From contig NC_081413.1 of the NCBI RefSeq assembly GCF_030272615.1, positions 100,286,239-100,350,238 on the forward strand: a stretch of DNA of 64,000 nucleotides, in the 5' to 3' direction. Below are positions 36,862-48,563 of this stretch, in pieces. The notes beneath the pieces are model-generated. The model was given only the letters and a program-made list of their open reading frames with translations. It had not been told where the DNA came from and did no database searches. Made by a program: the position numbers and the translations under genes. Position 1 is the first letter of the stretch. Each line of letters opens with the position of its first letter. Source of the DNA: Cryptomeria japonica. Lineage: Eukaryota > Streptophyta > Pinopsida > Cupressales > Cupressaceae.

Positions 36862-37941
36862 TGTAATGATGTGTTTTATTGATGAATTCAAATAAATCGC
36901 AATATAATGGTGTTCAAGATAGACCAATGTCTCCAATGAGGTTTATTTGCACTAATTATAATTATCAAAAACAATTATTGCAAGAGTTGACAAATCTGCT
37001 ACTAATTCCTCTAGGCCCCCAGGCAAGATCACTGAATTTGACCAAGTTTCCTCATTTAATTTCTCATAACAACCACATATGTTGTATTAAGTCCAAAGAA
37101 ATGATTTATTTGTTGATTGCTACTGCTAACAATGAATTTCCTACAAATTCCAAACCCTAACTATTGTTGGTTGGTGAGTTTGGCATCACAAGTGTCACCA
37201 AAATGGTACGACCAACAAGAGGAGGTATGGTTGGCTCCAAAAATGTTTTGGCTACCTTCTTTTCCTTTTAGAAACTGATAAATCTTATGTCCTAAGTCTA
37301 AACTTGTTGTTGTAAGTCTGAAATTGCTGCACAAACAGGAATTTTGGATGAATTCCTTAGTCTTGTGAGTTGGGGCTATGTCCAAACTCACCTATCCTTT
37401 GAGAAGTTTTTGTTTCTCAAAGTACATATGTTGCCGTTCCAATTTGCAGAGCTCCAAATCCCAATTGAGTTGATGAAAAATGATCAAAATAATGCACATG
37501 ATTGTCGTGCAACTTCTTTTATGCTTCCAAAACTTCTAATGCCCAACTTAGGGTTTTCCATGCCATATTCTAAAATAATATTCCCTCACTTAGGCGTCCA
37601 ATATGAGGGTCTAATTTCATTAATAATGGGCCCACTTTAATTAAAATACAACTTGCTTAGGTAGGTGTGCAAAATGGGGCTCACTTTATGTTTTAACATT
37701 AAACTTTAATTTTCAACTTAATAAAGTCACTTTATAATTATGTCTATTTTAAGAAAAAAGTGACCCAGGAAATAAAATAACATAAAGTGCTTATAAAATA
37801 AGTTGTCCAAGGCCAAAATTGGCTAAATATGAATTATGTTTGCTAGCCAAACATCTCCTATCCTTTGAATTCACCCGTGGAGATGGGTAACAGGTGAATC
37901 TCTATCTCCTAAGTGACCACTAGGAAAGAGGGGACATTACA
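36862..37941 (-). repeat. probable LTR of a separate element
   Basis: Read on the minus strand it starts tgtaatgtcccctc at 37941 and can end ...catcattaca at 36862, so both ends carry TGTAATG/CATTACA. A purine-rich run (agtaaagagtaga) sits just outside the start, as a polypurine tract would. It does not resemble the LTR at 42329-46345, although it lies where the 3' LTR of that Ty3 element should be. No matching duplication at its ends. The inner end (36862) is less certain. Confidence 0.5.
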
Positions 37942-38024
37942 TCTACTCTTTACTATATTTTCATTGATTATAGACTCAAATTTATAATCTAATTAACTCT
38001 AACAAAAATCTAATTGAAAAATAA

Positions 38025-40950
38025 TATGTGTGGCAAGGACGACCATACAATGCCTGAAAGGGGGACATACCTATGGAGCTATGATATCCATTGTTATAAG
38101 CAAACTCCACTAGATAAATATAATCCTCCCAACGCGACTGCTGATCCATAACATACATGCGAAGCATGTCCTCTAAAACCTGATTCACACGCTCAGTCTG
38201 ACCATCTGTCTCTGGGTGATAAGCTGAACTGAAGTTCAACTGAGTTCCCAAAGCATGCTGAAGTGAGGTCCACAATGCTGAGGTAAAGACTGGATCTCTA
38301 TCAGAGATTATCCGCCTCAGAATCCCATGCAATCTCACCACATCTTCCAAGAAGACACGAGCCACCACTGCTGCTGTATAGGAAGCTCGGATAGGAACAA
38401 AATGAGCAACCTTCGTCAACTTGTCAACAATGACCATGATGGCATCATGATGGCGTGAAGAAACAGGCAACCCAACAATGAAATCCATGGAAATGATGTC
38501 CCATTTCCAATCCGGTACTAAATTAGGCTGTAAAAGCCCTGCCGGGTGCTGATGCTCTGCCTTCACTCGCTGACATTCCAAACACTTTGACACAAAATCG
38601 GTAATGTCACGTTTCATGCCAGCCCAATGATAAATCTGTCTAAGATCTGCATGCATCTTCTTGACACCTGGATGTGCCGAATAAGGTGCACGATGGGCCT
38701 CAGTCATGATCAAAGTGCGAAGACCCTCCAAAGGAGGTATGTAGATCCGGCCAAGATGATGTAGAAGGCCATCCGTCTCAAGACTATACCCAGAAAATCT
38801 ACCCTCTAAAGGCCTCCCGGACTCCAACATGGCTCTAACATCCTGATACCAAGAGTCCTGAGGAAGAACTCCAAGAATTCTCTGCCTCAAGTCCACTCTA
38901 AGGGACAATGCTGAAACTTCATGCTGCCTACGACTCAAAGCATCAGCCACTACATTCTCCTTCCCCTGAATATATCGAACCTCAAAATCATACTCGCAAA
39001 GGAATTCCATCCACCTTCGCTGTCGAGCATTCAAGTTCGGCTGCGTGAAGATATACTGCAAACTGCAATGATCACTATGCAGCTCAAACCGACGCCCTAA
39101 CAGAAAGTGATGCCACCTAACCAACGCATGCACTACAGCTGCCAACTCCAAATCATGAACTGGATAGTTCAACTCGTGGTCCTTGAGTTTGCGAGACTCA
39201 TAGGCAACCACACGTCCATCCTGCATAAGCACCGCACCTATACCTTCTAAAGAGGCATCTGTGCATACCATGAACTCTCTGGATGGATCAGGGACTGCCA
39301 AAATCGGAGCACTGACAAGGAGTTCCTTCAAGGCACGAAACGCTGACTCACACTGCTCTGACCAAACAAACTTCTTCCCTTTCCTCTGAAGAGAAGTAAT
39401 CAGGTGACCTATTCGGGAAAAATCCTTAACAAAGCGACGGTAATATCCAGCCAAACCCATAAATCTCCGAACCTCTGAAACATTGGTCGGCGCTGGCCAA
39501 TCCACTATGGCTTGGATCTTTGAAGGATCCACAGATACACCCTCTCCAGAAACCACATGACCAAGATAGATCACCTCAGTTTGGAAGAAATCACACTTCG
39601 CCAAATTGGCATAAAGTTGATTCTCCCTCAAGCATTGCAAAACTTGTCGCAGGTGACCCTCATGCTCTTCCATAGATCTAGAATAAATCAATATATCATC
39701 CAAGAACACAAGAACAAAATGATCCAGGTATGCATGAAAAACCCCATTCATGAGGCACATGAAAACTGAAGGCGCGTTTGTCAACCCAAATGGCACTACT
39801 GTGAACTCATAGTGACCATAACGAGTGAAAAATGTTGTCTTATGAATGTCTGCATCCTGAATGCGCAACTGATGGTACCCAGATTTCAGATCAATCTTAG
39901 AGAACACCTTGGCTCCCTTCACCTGATCGAAAAGATCATCAATACGAGGTAATGGATATCGATTCTGGATGGTTACCTTATTCAGCTGTCGGTAATCAAT
40001 GCATAACTGAAGAGAACCATCTTTCTTCTTTACAAAGATAACAGGCGCACCCCAAGGAGAGACACTAGGACGAATGAATCCTTTGGTCAACAATTCCTCC
40101 ATCTGCAACTTCAACTCACTCAACTCCTGAGTAGTCATCCAATATGGAGCTCTCGAAATAGGTTCTGCACCAGGAACCAAGTCAATGCAAAAGTCTATGT
40201 CTCGCTTCGGAGGCATACCAAGAATCTCCAACGGAAACACATCAGCAAACTCTCGAAGAATAGGGTGACCATCAAGAGTGATTTCTCGACTCTCTCCCTC
40301 ATCCATATCCTCAAGAGTTACTACAAAAATCTGACATCCTCTACGCATACACCGCTTAAGTTGCATAGCGGAAATCATACATAAGGATATCGATCTCTGA
40401 ACTCCAACGATCCCCACTTTCCTGCCACGGTCATCTAAACACTCTACTGTCTTCTGACGACAGTCCACATGAGCACTGTGAGATGCTAACCAATCCATCC
40501 CCAACACTACTCCATAGGATCCCAAAGGAATGACTCGAAGGTCAACAGAAGTCACAAAGGGACCTAGATCCAACTCACAACTAGGAACAAAGGCATCTAC
40601 GAACACGCGCAACCCGGTAGCCAACTCTACTTGCCACCTATCCGCCTGCTTAGCAGACGCGAGTCCACACCGCTCCACAATGGACGAAGAAATAAAAGAA
40701 TCCGATGCACCGGAATCAAAAAGCACTGAGATAGGGATACCACACAACACACCTGCGGCCTCAATAACTGTCCCCTGATGCTCGGCCTGGCGGTCATCAA
40801 TCGCTGCAAACACTCTGTGGGATCTACCAGCATCCCCTACCGTAGGCTCTGATGCGGCTGGCCTCTGACTCCCCGTTTGGTGGGAACGCTGAGGACACTG
40901 CGCGGCTATATGACCATACTGCCCACAAGAGTAGCAAGCTCCTCTACCTG
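38025..40950 (-). pseudogene. Ty3/gypsy pol (protease-RT-RNase H-integrase)
   Basis: More than 920 codons stay open. The protease DSGAS lies about 33 residues after a GTG at 40813; the frame really continues upstream without a break into the zinc knuckle ([14 protein letters not shown] near 40915). Then come RT ([32 protein letters not shown], catalytic FLDDILIYS), RNase H ([39 protein letters not shown]) and integrase (HPGVKK...CLECQ zinc domain, [30 protein letters not shown], i.e. the D-D-E triad). Translation leaves the family after ALYGRPC; the last 16 codons to the stop at 37982 are foreign. With no integrase C-terminus or chromodomain and with upstream stops in gag, it cannot be autonomous, but pol is better preserved than in the copia elements 1-3. 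Confidence 0.88.
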
Positions 40951-41844
40951 GTCCTCTACCTCCAGTCGGCCCACTGGACTGTTGAAAACTTCCCCTGCTA
41001 GGGGCCTGAGATGCACTCTGAGAAGACTGTCCTGGAAAACCCTGTTTGCTCCTCTGCTAGTTCCTGTTCCTCCTATGATGAGGGTTGCCACCTTGCTAGC
41101 CCTGAGACTGTTTCGATTTCTGCTGCTGCGGTTGCTGTTGCGACTGCTGCTGTTGTTCACCCTTAGCGGGTGCCTGAGGAGTCCTGAATGGTGCCGCTGA
41201 CTGGGACTGATTCCCACAAGCTCTGTTCACACTGAAAGGAACACTCCCTATCTGCACTCTTGACTGTCCACCATGCGCATGGATGAGGTTCTACTCAACC
41301 AATCTGGCTTTCGCCACCGCTACCTCCACTGACACTGGCTCAAAAACTCTAACCCCTCCACTAATGCGGTCATTAAGACCTCTCAAGAAATGTTGTACGA
41401 GCATAGCCTCATCGTTGCCAATCCCGGCATACTGTTTTAGCTCATAGAATCTATGCTCGAATTGGTCAACTGACATACTAAACTGCCGCAATGCATAGAA
41501 CTCATCTGCCCAATTCTGTCTCCACTGCGGTGAGAGAAACCGTGCTCTGAATCTCTCTAAGAAAATCTCCCAAGAAACAGTATTGATACTCAGACCAATC
41601 TTCTCCTCTTCTAACTTCCACCATATTGAAGCAAAATCATCGAGACGCATGATCACACATCTCGCTCGGGTGTTGCTACTATATGGAAACATAGCGAAAC
41701 ACCTATCCAAACTAATCAACCAAGTCTATGCCTCGAGACCTGTGCCTCGACCATCGAAGAAGGGAGGGTTGGTCCTCAAAAGATCCTTGATGTGACTCGA
41801 GGGAGCTGAATCATGGCCAACTGGGACCTCTCTCCTCCTAGGAG

Positions 41845-41891
<47 letters not shown>

Positions 41892-42182
41892 AACGTGCTG
41901 ATGCAACTCCCCAACCTGAGCATGGATGGGCTGCTCAACTTCAGGCCTAGGGCCTAGCCTAGCTAGAACCTCCTGAAACATCTGCCTTAGCTCTTCCCTT
42001 TCGGGAACCTGCTCTTCTACATGCGGTAATTCCTGATGCACTGACTGATCCTGCTCCACACTCACATGAGCGGGTGGTGGTGAAGGACTATGGCGGTCTA
42101 AACCTCGACCCCGTCCCCCACCTCTACCTCTATTGCGGCCACCAACACGGCCAACTCCCTTAGCTTTCCTGACCATGATCAA
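40906..42182 (-). pseudogene. Ty3/gypsy gag, broken
   Basis: The start ATG (42180-42182) lies about 130 bases from the primer site. The N-terminal part is arginine- and glycine-rich, then glutamate-rich, and runs into a (GA)n-encoded Arg-Glu run. There the frame slips by one base: 42182 and 41938 are in different frames, while 41938, 41719 and pol are in the same one. The capsid domain (MISLDRCFAMFPYSS, WEIFLERFRARFLSPQWRQ, FEHRFYELKQYAG, LVQHFLRGLNDRI) is clear. In-frame TAG stops occur at 41726-41728, 41291-41293, 41096-41098 and 41057-41059. Confidence 0.82.
41847..41884. repeat. (CT)19 microsatellite inside gag
   Basis: An uninterrupted 38-bp CT run within the gag reading frame, encoding alternating Arg-Glu on the minus strand. 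Length change here shifts the frame. Confidence 0.95.
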
Positions 42183-42312
42183 AACTACAAAAGAGAAAAC
42201 GGTTCAAATCAATGACAAGGATAAAGCAGGGGAAATCCAAACACTAAGATCTACACACAAGGTCAAACTGAATGGGCTCACTACAATCCCAAAGTACCCA
42301 ATGTTGAAACAT

Positions 42313-42326
42313 GGGCTCTGATACCA
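42313..42326 (-). other. primer-binding site of the Ty3 element
   Basis: Minus strand tggtatcagagccc, complementary to tRNA-iMet, two bases from the LTR end at 42329. Confidence 0.85.
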
Positions 42327-42328
42327 AA

Positions 42329-45300
42329 TGTAATGCCCCGCCAGGAACCCTAAAGGATTGCAACACAACAAGGCAACTAAAGGGAGAAATAATTTTTTTT
42401 TTTTTTTTTTTAAAGATTAAGTGAATAATCATTACTAGCACAATTAAAAACATAAGCGGAAGACTATCATTGACATCCTAAAGGGTTACCAACGAAGATT
42501 ACTTCTAATTAAAACTACATCACAATATTAATCCAATTATCCATCTAAAATAGGGAAAGCCAATTACGATTAAATAACTCAAATTTATAAATTGATCTCC
42601 AAAAGATAGATTTAAAGAATTACAACATATATACTTCCAATGATCCATTTATACATAAGATGAAAGATGATAGAAACAACATATATCCCATGAACTTAAA
42701 TTACAACATTTCATAAATTACATGGCTTCCATAGAACAATAAGATACAAAGGTTACAAAGTTGCTGATACAATGACCACACGGGCCTCAATGGTACAATA
42801 TCAAGAACATGAGTTGCCACACGAAGCAAGAACCAAGATACACCGGCGAAGCCAATCCTCGCAAGAAGGTAGGAACAAGATATCCGATGGGAAGTGGCAC
42901 TACCACCCGACCATGTGATCCCATAATGGAACCACCCCACCGTGCTAGGAGATAGCAGAAGACCCTCAAGAAAGCAAGATAAGTACAACAGTTCACATGA
43001 CTCCGCAGTACACAAGTGACTCAACTCACAAAACACTAGCGACCCTAAAGAGAGAGTATCATCACATGGCTTAAGATGGTTACCCTAGGTAGGTCTCCAT
43101 AGGTCCCGGCCCCCATCTTGGGTTATCCTGGTAACCTCTCCTGAACCCCCGGCTCCATCTAAGCATCATGCGGACCCTACCATCCTTTCGTGAGGACAAG
43201 GTGGTAGGTTTGCCATTCCAGGCCTTCCCAAACACCTTGAGCCTATACAAGCACTCAACCGTGTACGGGGTACATTATCTTAATTAAATTAATAACTACC
43301 CAACCCCTAATCAAATTATTAGGTTATCACTTAATAGTTGACTTTTGAGGGGTTATCCTGCCATCCACTTTGGGTGCGGCCCCCGCCCGAAAGCCACTCT
43401 CTCTACTAGGACACTAACTGGATAAGACTCTCTATGAGAACTCTATGGTGGGGCTGACAACCATAAATAATCCAGACATAACACAGGTGAAGGACTCACA
43501 ATCACAAACCCAGGGTTGACCATTAGGGACATAACACATAATGGCTCACATCCTCAAGGTTTAAACATCGACACTTGACCAAGGGTAACATCAACGACAT
43601 AATGACAATCTTAACCATAATGCAACGACATTTAAACAACTAGACTGCAATTAATAAAACACAAGATCCTACACAAGCAATCTTTCTTTTAAGCAGTCAA
43701 CAACATAAAATGCTCGTAATAAGGATTTCTGGAATTTAAAGAACTCGCATCTATTTAACATAAAGAAATGATGAAGTCACATGTCTAATAAGGTTGAATT
43801 GGAACCACATTTACGATTCTAAACCCCCAACCAGTTGATGATGATAAAATTACAATTTACCCAATTCGACTATAACCAAGTCAACATTTAAATCAAATTA
43901 AACAGATATATATAAGCTAATATAAAATAATTCCAATATGATACATATTCATTGAATATAATACCATATGATTATATTACATTACTTAGATAATGAAAAC
44001 TAATATTAAATTTTCCCAATTTCTCTTTTATTCCAAAGGTTAATAATAACTTCCATATCATTTTATATATTTCCCAAAATACAAAAAAATAAATCTAATC
44101 ACTAAATAGAAGAATTATTAATTAACCTTAATGTCTTTATAACTAACAATTAACTTAATATTATTATTATTGTTTAAATAACAATATATTATTATTTATT
44201 ATTAAAAAAAACTTTATTGATTATATTTTTACAACCATCAATTACTATATTTTTTTTTTTTTAAACTTAAAAAAAAATATATAAAAAAAAACTAAAAACA
44301 TACCACGTGGGGCCCAAGGCTCCCACGGCAGCAGTGCTGCTATCCCCAAGTATGAGGAAAAGCAGTGCCTGTTGCAGGGAGAGGGGGTGCGTGGGCTGGG
44401 TTGAGCCCAGCTCCCCGCCACCGCCCCCAATCCCAAACTAATAATTTTTTTTTTGTTATAATAATTTTTTTTTGTTTTAATAAAATTAAATTATGTTTTT
44501 AATACAAAACGTCTGAGACAAAAAAAAAAATCAAACAGAAATAAGAGATGAAATCTCTGTTAAAAACAAATAACAAATAATTTCCCCAGCCAAATTCTCT
44601 CTTCCTTTTATTTTTTTTTAAAACATTACAAACAAATAGATAAATTAGAGAAGTCAGTGTTAATAAAATTTTTACCAGCAAGAAAACTTCTGAGACAAAA
44701 CAGAGGCAATAAAAATTTCCCCAAATCAACCCAATTCATTCATAAAATTAAATTGAATGGGAATAAGCTTGATCTCTATTCCCCAATTGATTTTCTTTGC
44801 TCCAAACAAGCATGGACAAGAGAAATTTAACTCATATTTATTATTTTTAAATTGAAAATTACTAAGAAGAACTATTTTATAAATGCTTGGCAAAATTTTG
44901 CCAGCATAACACTACTAAAACCCAAAAACAATATCTCCAACTACAAACAGCAAAAGCCATGAATTTCTTGCACAAACAAAAATGAAGAACATAAATTAAA
45001 TTATGAAATTACTTGGAGAGAGTTTGAGTTTGAAATTTGGTAACCAAATTGATGGGATTCTTCTTCAACAATCTCATGGCAAGCAAAGACTCAACACCCA
45101 AAACTCATAAACCAAGCTTTAAACAATAAACAGAGAATTGGAAGAAAGCATGGACTTTTTAAAAATAGACAAGAAGGATTCAACCAACCTCTAGAGTTCC
45201 CAAGAAGAAGTTGTGTGCTTCAGCAGAATTCCAAGCTAATTCAAAACTCAAATCCTCCTTTCAAGAAATTTTTCCAGAATTTGTTTTTCTCCTCCAAACA

Positions 45301-46345
45301 AGCATATCCTCCAAAAATCTTCTCTAAGGTAAAATAGTAAAACAATGTTTTAACCTAATTTTCTGGGTTGAAATATTTTTCTATTTAAAAACATTAAAAT
45401 AAAACAATTGACTTTTTTTTTTCTTTTTCATATTCCTCTAAAATAAATGGAAATTCCCTTTTTTTGAAAATTACTTTTCTCATATTTAGCAATTAAATCA
45501 ACTTTTCAACTAAAATGGAAATCAATAAGTTAGCTTTATTTGTATTTATTAAAAGCAATTAACTTTATTTATTTTACTTCTTCCATTGGATTTAGACATG
45601 ATTACTTTTCCAAAATAAACAACTATAGCTTTAAATCTAATAAATTAATCAATTAAGCTTGGTTCAAGGCATAAAGGCATAATAATGAATAAATTGCTTA
45701 TACCAACAAAGAATGACAACTTAAACTTAAATAAATAATCGAACCACTATGGCACGCAAATCGAAAAAAAGCAAAAAGACTTGAAATTCGAACCAAAGGG
45801 ATGGACGACCGACTGACGACACTCACAAGAGTAGACTGAAGGTAAGGACTAGGGTCAACAACTATCTCCTCCACTCCCATCGGACATATAAGGCACGCTC
45901 AGACCTGTGAAGCCAGGTGGAGACGATACCCCGTACCTACCCAGTACTTGTACCTGCAATATCCTGCATCATCGAATCACACATGCATGCATATAAATAT
46001 AGAATACACGGCACGCACACCGATGAAGGAGAATCACGACGTTCCCTGTCTCATCGAAATGAGTGAAGGAAAATCGTCCCCTTGCATCCAATACAATTGC
46101 AGACACGCAACATATATATGACAAATCGCCTAGATAAAGTAAGATGTCAGTACAAAGCAATAATCCATGAAATACTAGAAATCACCAGTACTGAAATACT
46201 GAAAATAACTCATGCATCTAATATCCAGATAAACAGAAAATAATATCAAATACGTCTGCAAAATATCAAGCAATAAAGTGTCAACTGAATAGAAAACTGC
46301 AACATAAAATCAGTCTAATAAGTCCGATCGAGAAGGGGTACTACA
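42329..46345 (-). repeat. probable 5' LTR of the Ty3 element (about 4.0 kb)
   Basis: The inner end is fixed by the primer site (plus-strand tgtaatgccccgcc at 42329). The outer end is placed at ggggtactaca (46345), giving a minus-strand start tgtagtacccctt; this is the best TG/CA candidate but has no second copy to confirm it. The interior is non-coding. It includes a GC-rich patch (44300-44430), poly-A/T tracts around 44250-44650, and a palindromic cacgtg at 44304-44309. Short frames in it (42701-43036, 44245-44436) look spurious. Confidence 0.45.
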
Positions 46346-46949
46346 TGTAACCGATTAATTATCAGATGTTCTTTGATAATAATATGATGATTGCCAGAAG
46401 TTCTAAGGCTTTATTATGATATGTTTATGTGATTTTGTTGTATTTTCTTGTTGATTTCATGGCGTGGCTCTTGCTGCATAAGTGGGTTGACTCCTTTGTG
46501 GGTTTTTACTAGTTATGGTTGCATCAGAAGGAATGGATGAGGGATTAGGTTGACAAGTGGATATGTATGTAAGATGAGGAGATGATGTAGTATGTGATTG
46601 AATCAAAAACTTGACTTGAAGATGATGTAGATAGATTTACTTGGAGGACACCTATACCTAAGAAGGTAAAGACAAAAGATATGTTTGGTTTTTGAAATAT
46701 TTTTTTTTTTAGGTTTTTTGGCTTTTGAGTTTTTTTTTATAGATTTTTTGATTAAATATACACAGAGCTTGGGAAGGTGACCTCTACACATTCCTCAATT
46801 TAATCATAGAAAACTTATATGTTTAACTCGTTTGTTTTATTTATGTATTTGTTTCGATTATGAATTATCATGTTATGTGAAAAATTGTACAATGCATGTT
46901 CTAAATTCGGTTAAATTGAGCATTTTCTATTTTGTGGTATTAATTGTAT
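46346..46949. other. spacer, nothing recognised
   Basis: AT-rich, with poly-T runs near 46698-46740. No domain in any frame. Confidence 0.45.
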
Positions 46950-47134
46950 ACCTATATGTATGTATACATGTACATACATATACATACAAATACATACATA
47001 TGCATACGTGTGTGTGTGTGTGTGTGTGTGTGTGAGTGCGCGCGCGCGTGTGTGTGTGTGTGTGCGTGCGTGCATGTGTATACATGTATATATGTACATA
47101 CACACATATATACATACAAATAAATATATATGCA

Positions 47135-47167
<33 letters not shown>

Positions 47168-47190
47168 CTCTCTCTCTCTCTCTCTCTCTA
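46950..47190. repeat. compound microsatellite (tac/ata, TG, CG, TC)
   Basis: tacata-type repeats, then (tg)n at about 47009-47034, a cgcgcgcgcg block at about 47038-47048, (tg)n to 47064, more tacata repeats, (tg)n at 47139-47167 and (tc)n at 47167-47188. Frames crossing it on both strands (46911-47257) are artefacts of the repeat. Confidence 0.95.
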
Positions 47191-47295
47191 TAGCACCCTT
47201 TTCATTAACACAAAGAAAAAGATTACAAAGAAAAAATTAGCAAAAAGAAAATGTTGAGATTCTAATGGCCTCAATGACCTCTTGGGATCTCTCCA

Positions 47296-47318
47296 GTGTG
47301 TGTGTGTGTGTGTGTGTG
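47296..47318. repeat. (GT)n microsatellite
   Basis: Uninterrupted GT run of about 23 bp after ctctcca. Confidence 0.95.
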
Positions 47319-47407
47319 CAATGAAAGTTTAATATTAGTGTATAAAGTTTGAAAGCAGAACATGAATAACAATATGAACAAGAGAACTTGATATAATTGA
47401 ATTTATA

Positions 47408-48063
47408 TAAATGAATATAAATGAGGGTTTGACAATAAAACCACAAAATTATCTATTTATTCGACAATCTTTGTAATTATTTCACTCTAATAGCCACATA
47501 GTACATGGCAATGAAACCATAATAACATATTTGAATATTTAAGAAAAGTGTCTGAAATAATAGCATGCCCCAAAAAATTCATTATTATAAACGGGGGTTT
47601 CAAAATAAAACCATACAATATTCTAATTATTTCATACCTAGAAAAATTCATGAATATAAATGGGGTTACACACAAAGTTGAATAAAATATTCTAATTATT
47701 TCATAGTTACTAAAATTATTTCATATTATAAAGTCAACGAGTTCTTGATAATGAAAACCTAGATGACATCCATATAGTGATGCAAAATTAACAAGATAAG
47801 TGGAGGAAGACAAATTAATGAATATCAATGTCTGCAAAATGTAAAGATAAATGATAGTTCAACATTTTTTAAACTTGTAGAGCAAGCATGCTGCGTAATC
47901 ATGAGACTAGTCAAAATATTAGGACAATATGATGTGTAATCATGGAACCAATCAAAAAATTAGGACAATAATCCTAACCCCAAAAATTTCATGATTATAA
48001 ACCAGGGATTCAAAATAAAACCATACAATTTTCTATTTATTTAATTGTCCATGTAATTATTTC
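47408..48063. repeat. degenerate minisatellite, about 65-80 bp units
   Basis: Four diverged units around 47408, 47570, 47645 and 47983 share attcat-attataaa, a g-rich ggggttt, caaaataaaaccata, and ctaattatttcat. Between them, 47895-47969 holds a smaller duplication (gtaatcatg...attaggacaat twice, about 41 bp apart). Confidence 0.7.
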
Positions 48064-48179
48064 ACCATATAAAAGTGAAATAAATCATTTTAATGAAACC
48101 CTCAAACACCATACAACAAATTGCAAGGAGGAATGCCAACAAACAGTTTATCGTTGACAACATGATGTACACGTAGCTA

Positions 48180-48262
48180 TATATGTACATGTATACATAT
48201 ATGTATACACATATGTATATGTATGTGTGAATGTATACACATACACATACACATACACATAG
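48180..48262. repeat. (TATACA)/(CACATA) repeat tract
   Basis: Imperfect alternating purine-pyrimidine repeats ending in three to four cacata units. Confidence 0.85.
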
Positions 48263-48462
48263 TTCAAAAGGAGTATATGAATAATGCTCTGAACTAAAGA
48301 AAGATATATCTACAAGATAAATAATGAAAATGTTGTTTATGAAGTTACAATTTTGCATTTGTAATAGTCACAAGTTGATTTATACAAGGTATATATATGT
48401 CTATATACATTTTCTACACTATGTATATAGTATCAGTATGTAACATGAATTTATTAAAGTGT

Positions 48463-48472
48463 GTATACATAT

Positions 48473-48561
<89 letters not shown>

Positions 48562-48563
48562 CA
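48463..48563. repeat. (ACACAT)n and (ATACAT)n hexanucleotide array
   Basis: About 100 bp of hexamers, with a central acacat block flanked on both sides by atacat variants. Translations through it on both strands are repeat artefacts. Confidence 0.95.

Larger units (their letters stand above)
38025..46345 (-). mobile_element. 3'-truncated Ty3/gypsy retrotransposon
   Basis: On the minus strand: a probable 5' LTR (42329-46345), a primer site for tRNA-iMet (42313-42326), one gag-pol frame (42182 to about 38025) with protease, RT, RNase H and integrase in Ty3 order, then an abrupt end inside the integrase. The very long LTR, the iMet primer site and the single gag-pol frame suggest a Tekay/Del-type chromovirus lineage, but the chromodomain region is missing, so this is an inference. 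The 3' LTR is not present; a different LTR follows (36862-37941). Confidence 0.75.

Noticed and set aside
39557-41200. Plus-strand open frames opposite the Ty3 gag-pol
   Set aside because: Antisense shadows of a clearly coding minus-strand frame; no domain of their own.
37941-42329. Pairing 36862-37941 with 42329-46345 as the two LTRs of the Ty3 element
   Set aside because: Both inner ends start TGTAATG-like, but the sequences beyond do not match, so they are not a pair.
42701-43036. 111-codon minus-strand Cys/Leu-rich frame
   Set aside because: Lies within the probable Ty3 5' LTR; an overlapping frame of similar quality exists, and neither has a known motif.
46911-47257. Overlapping open frames on both strands
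   Set aside because: They are translations of TG/CG/TC and tacata microsatellites, rich in alternating Cys-Val or Thr-His, not genes.
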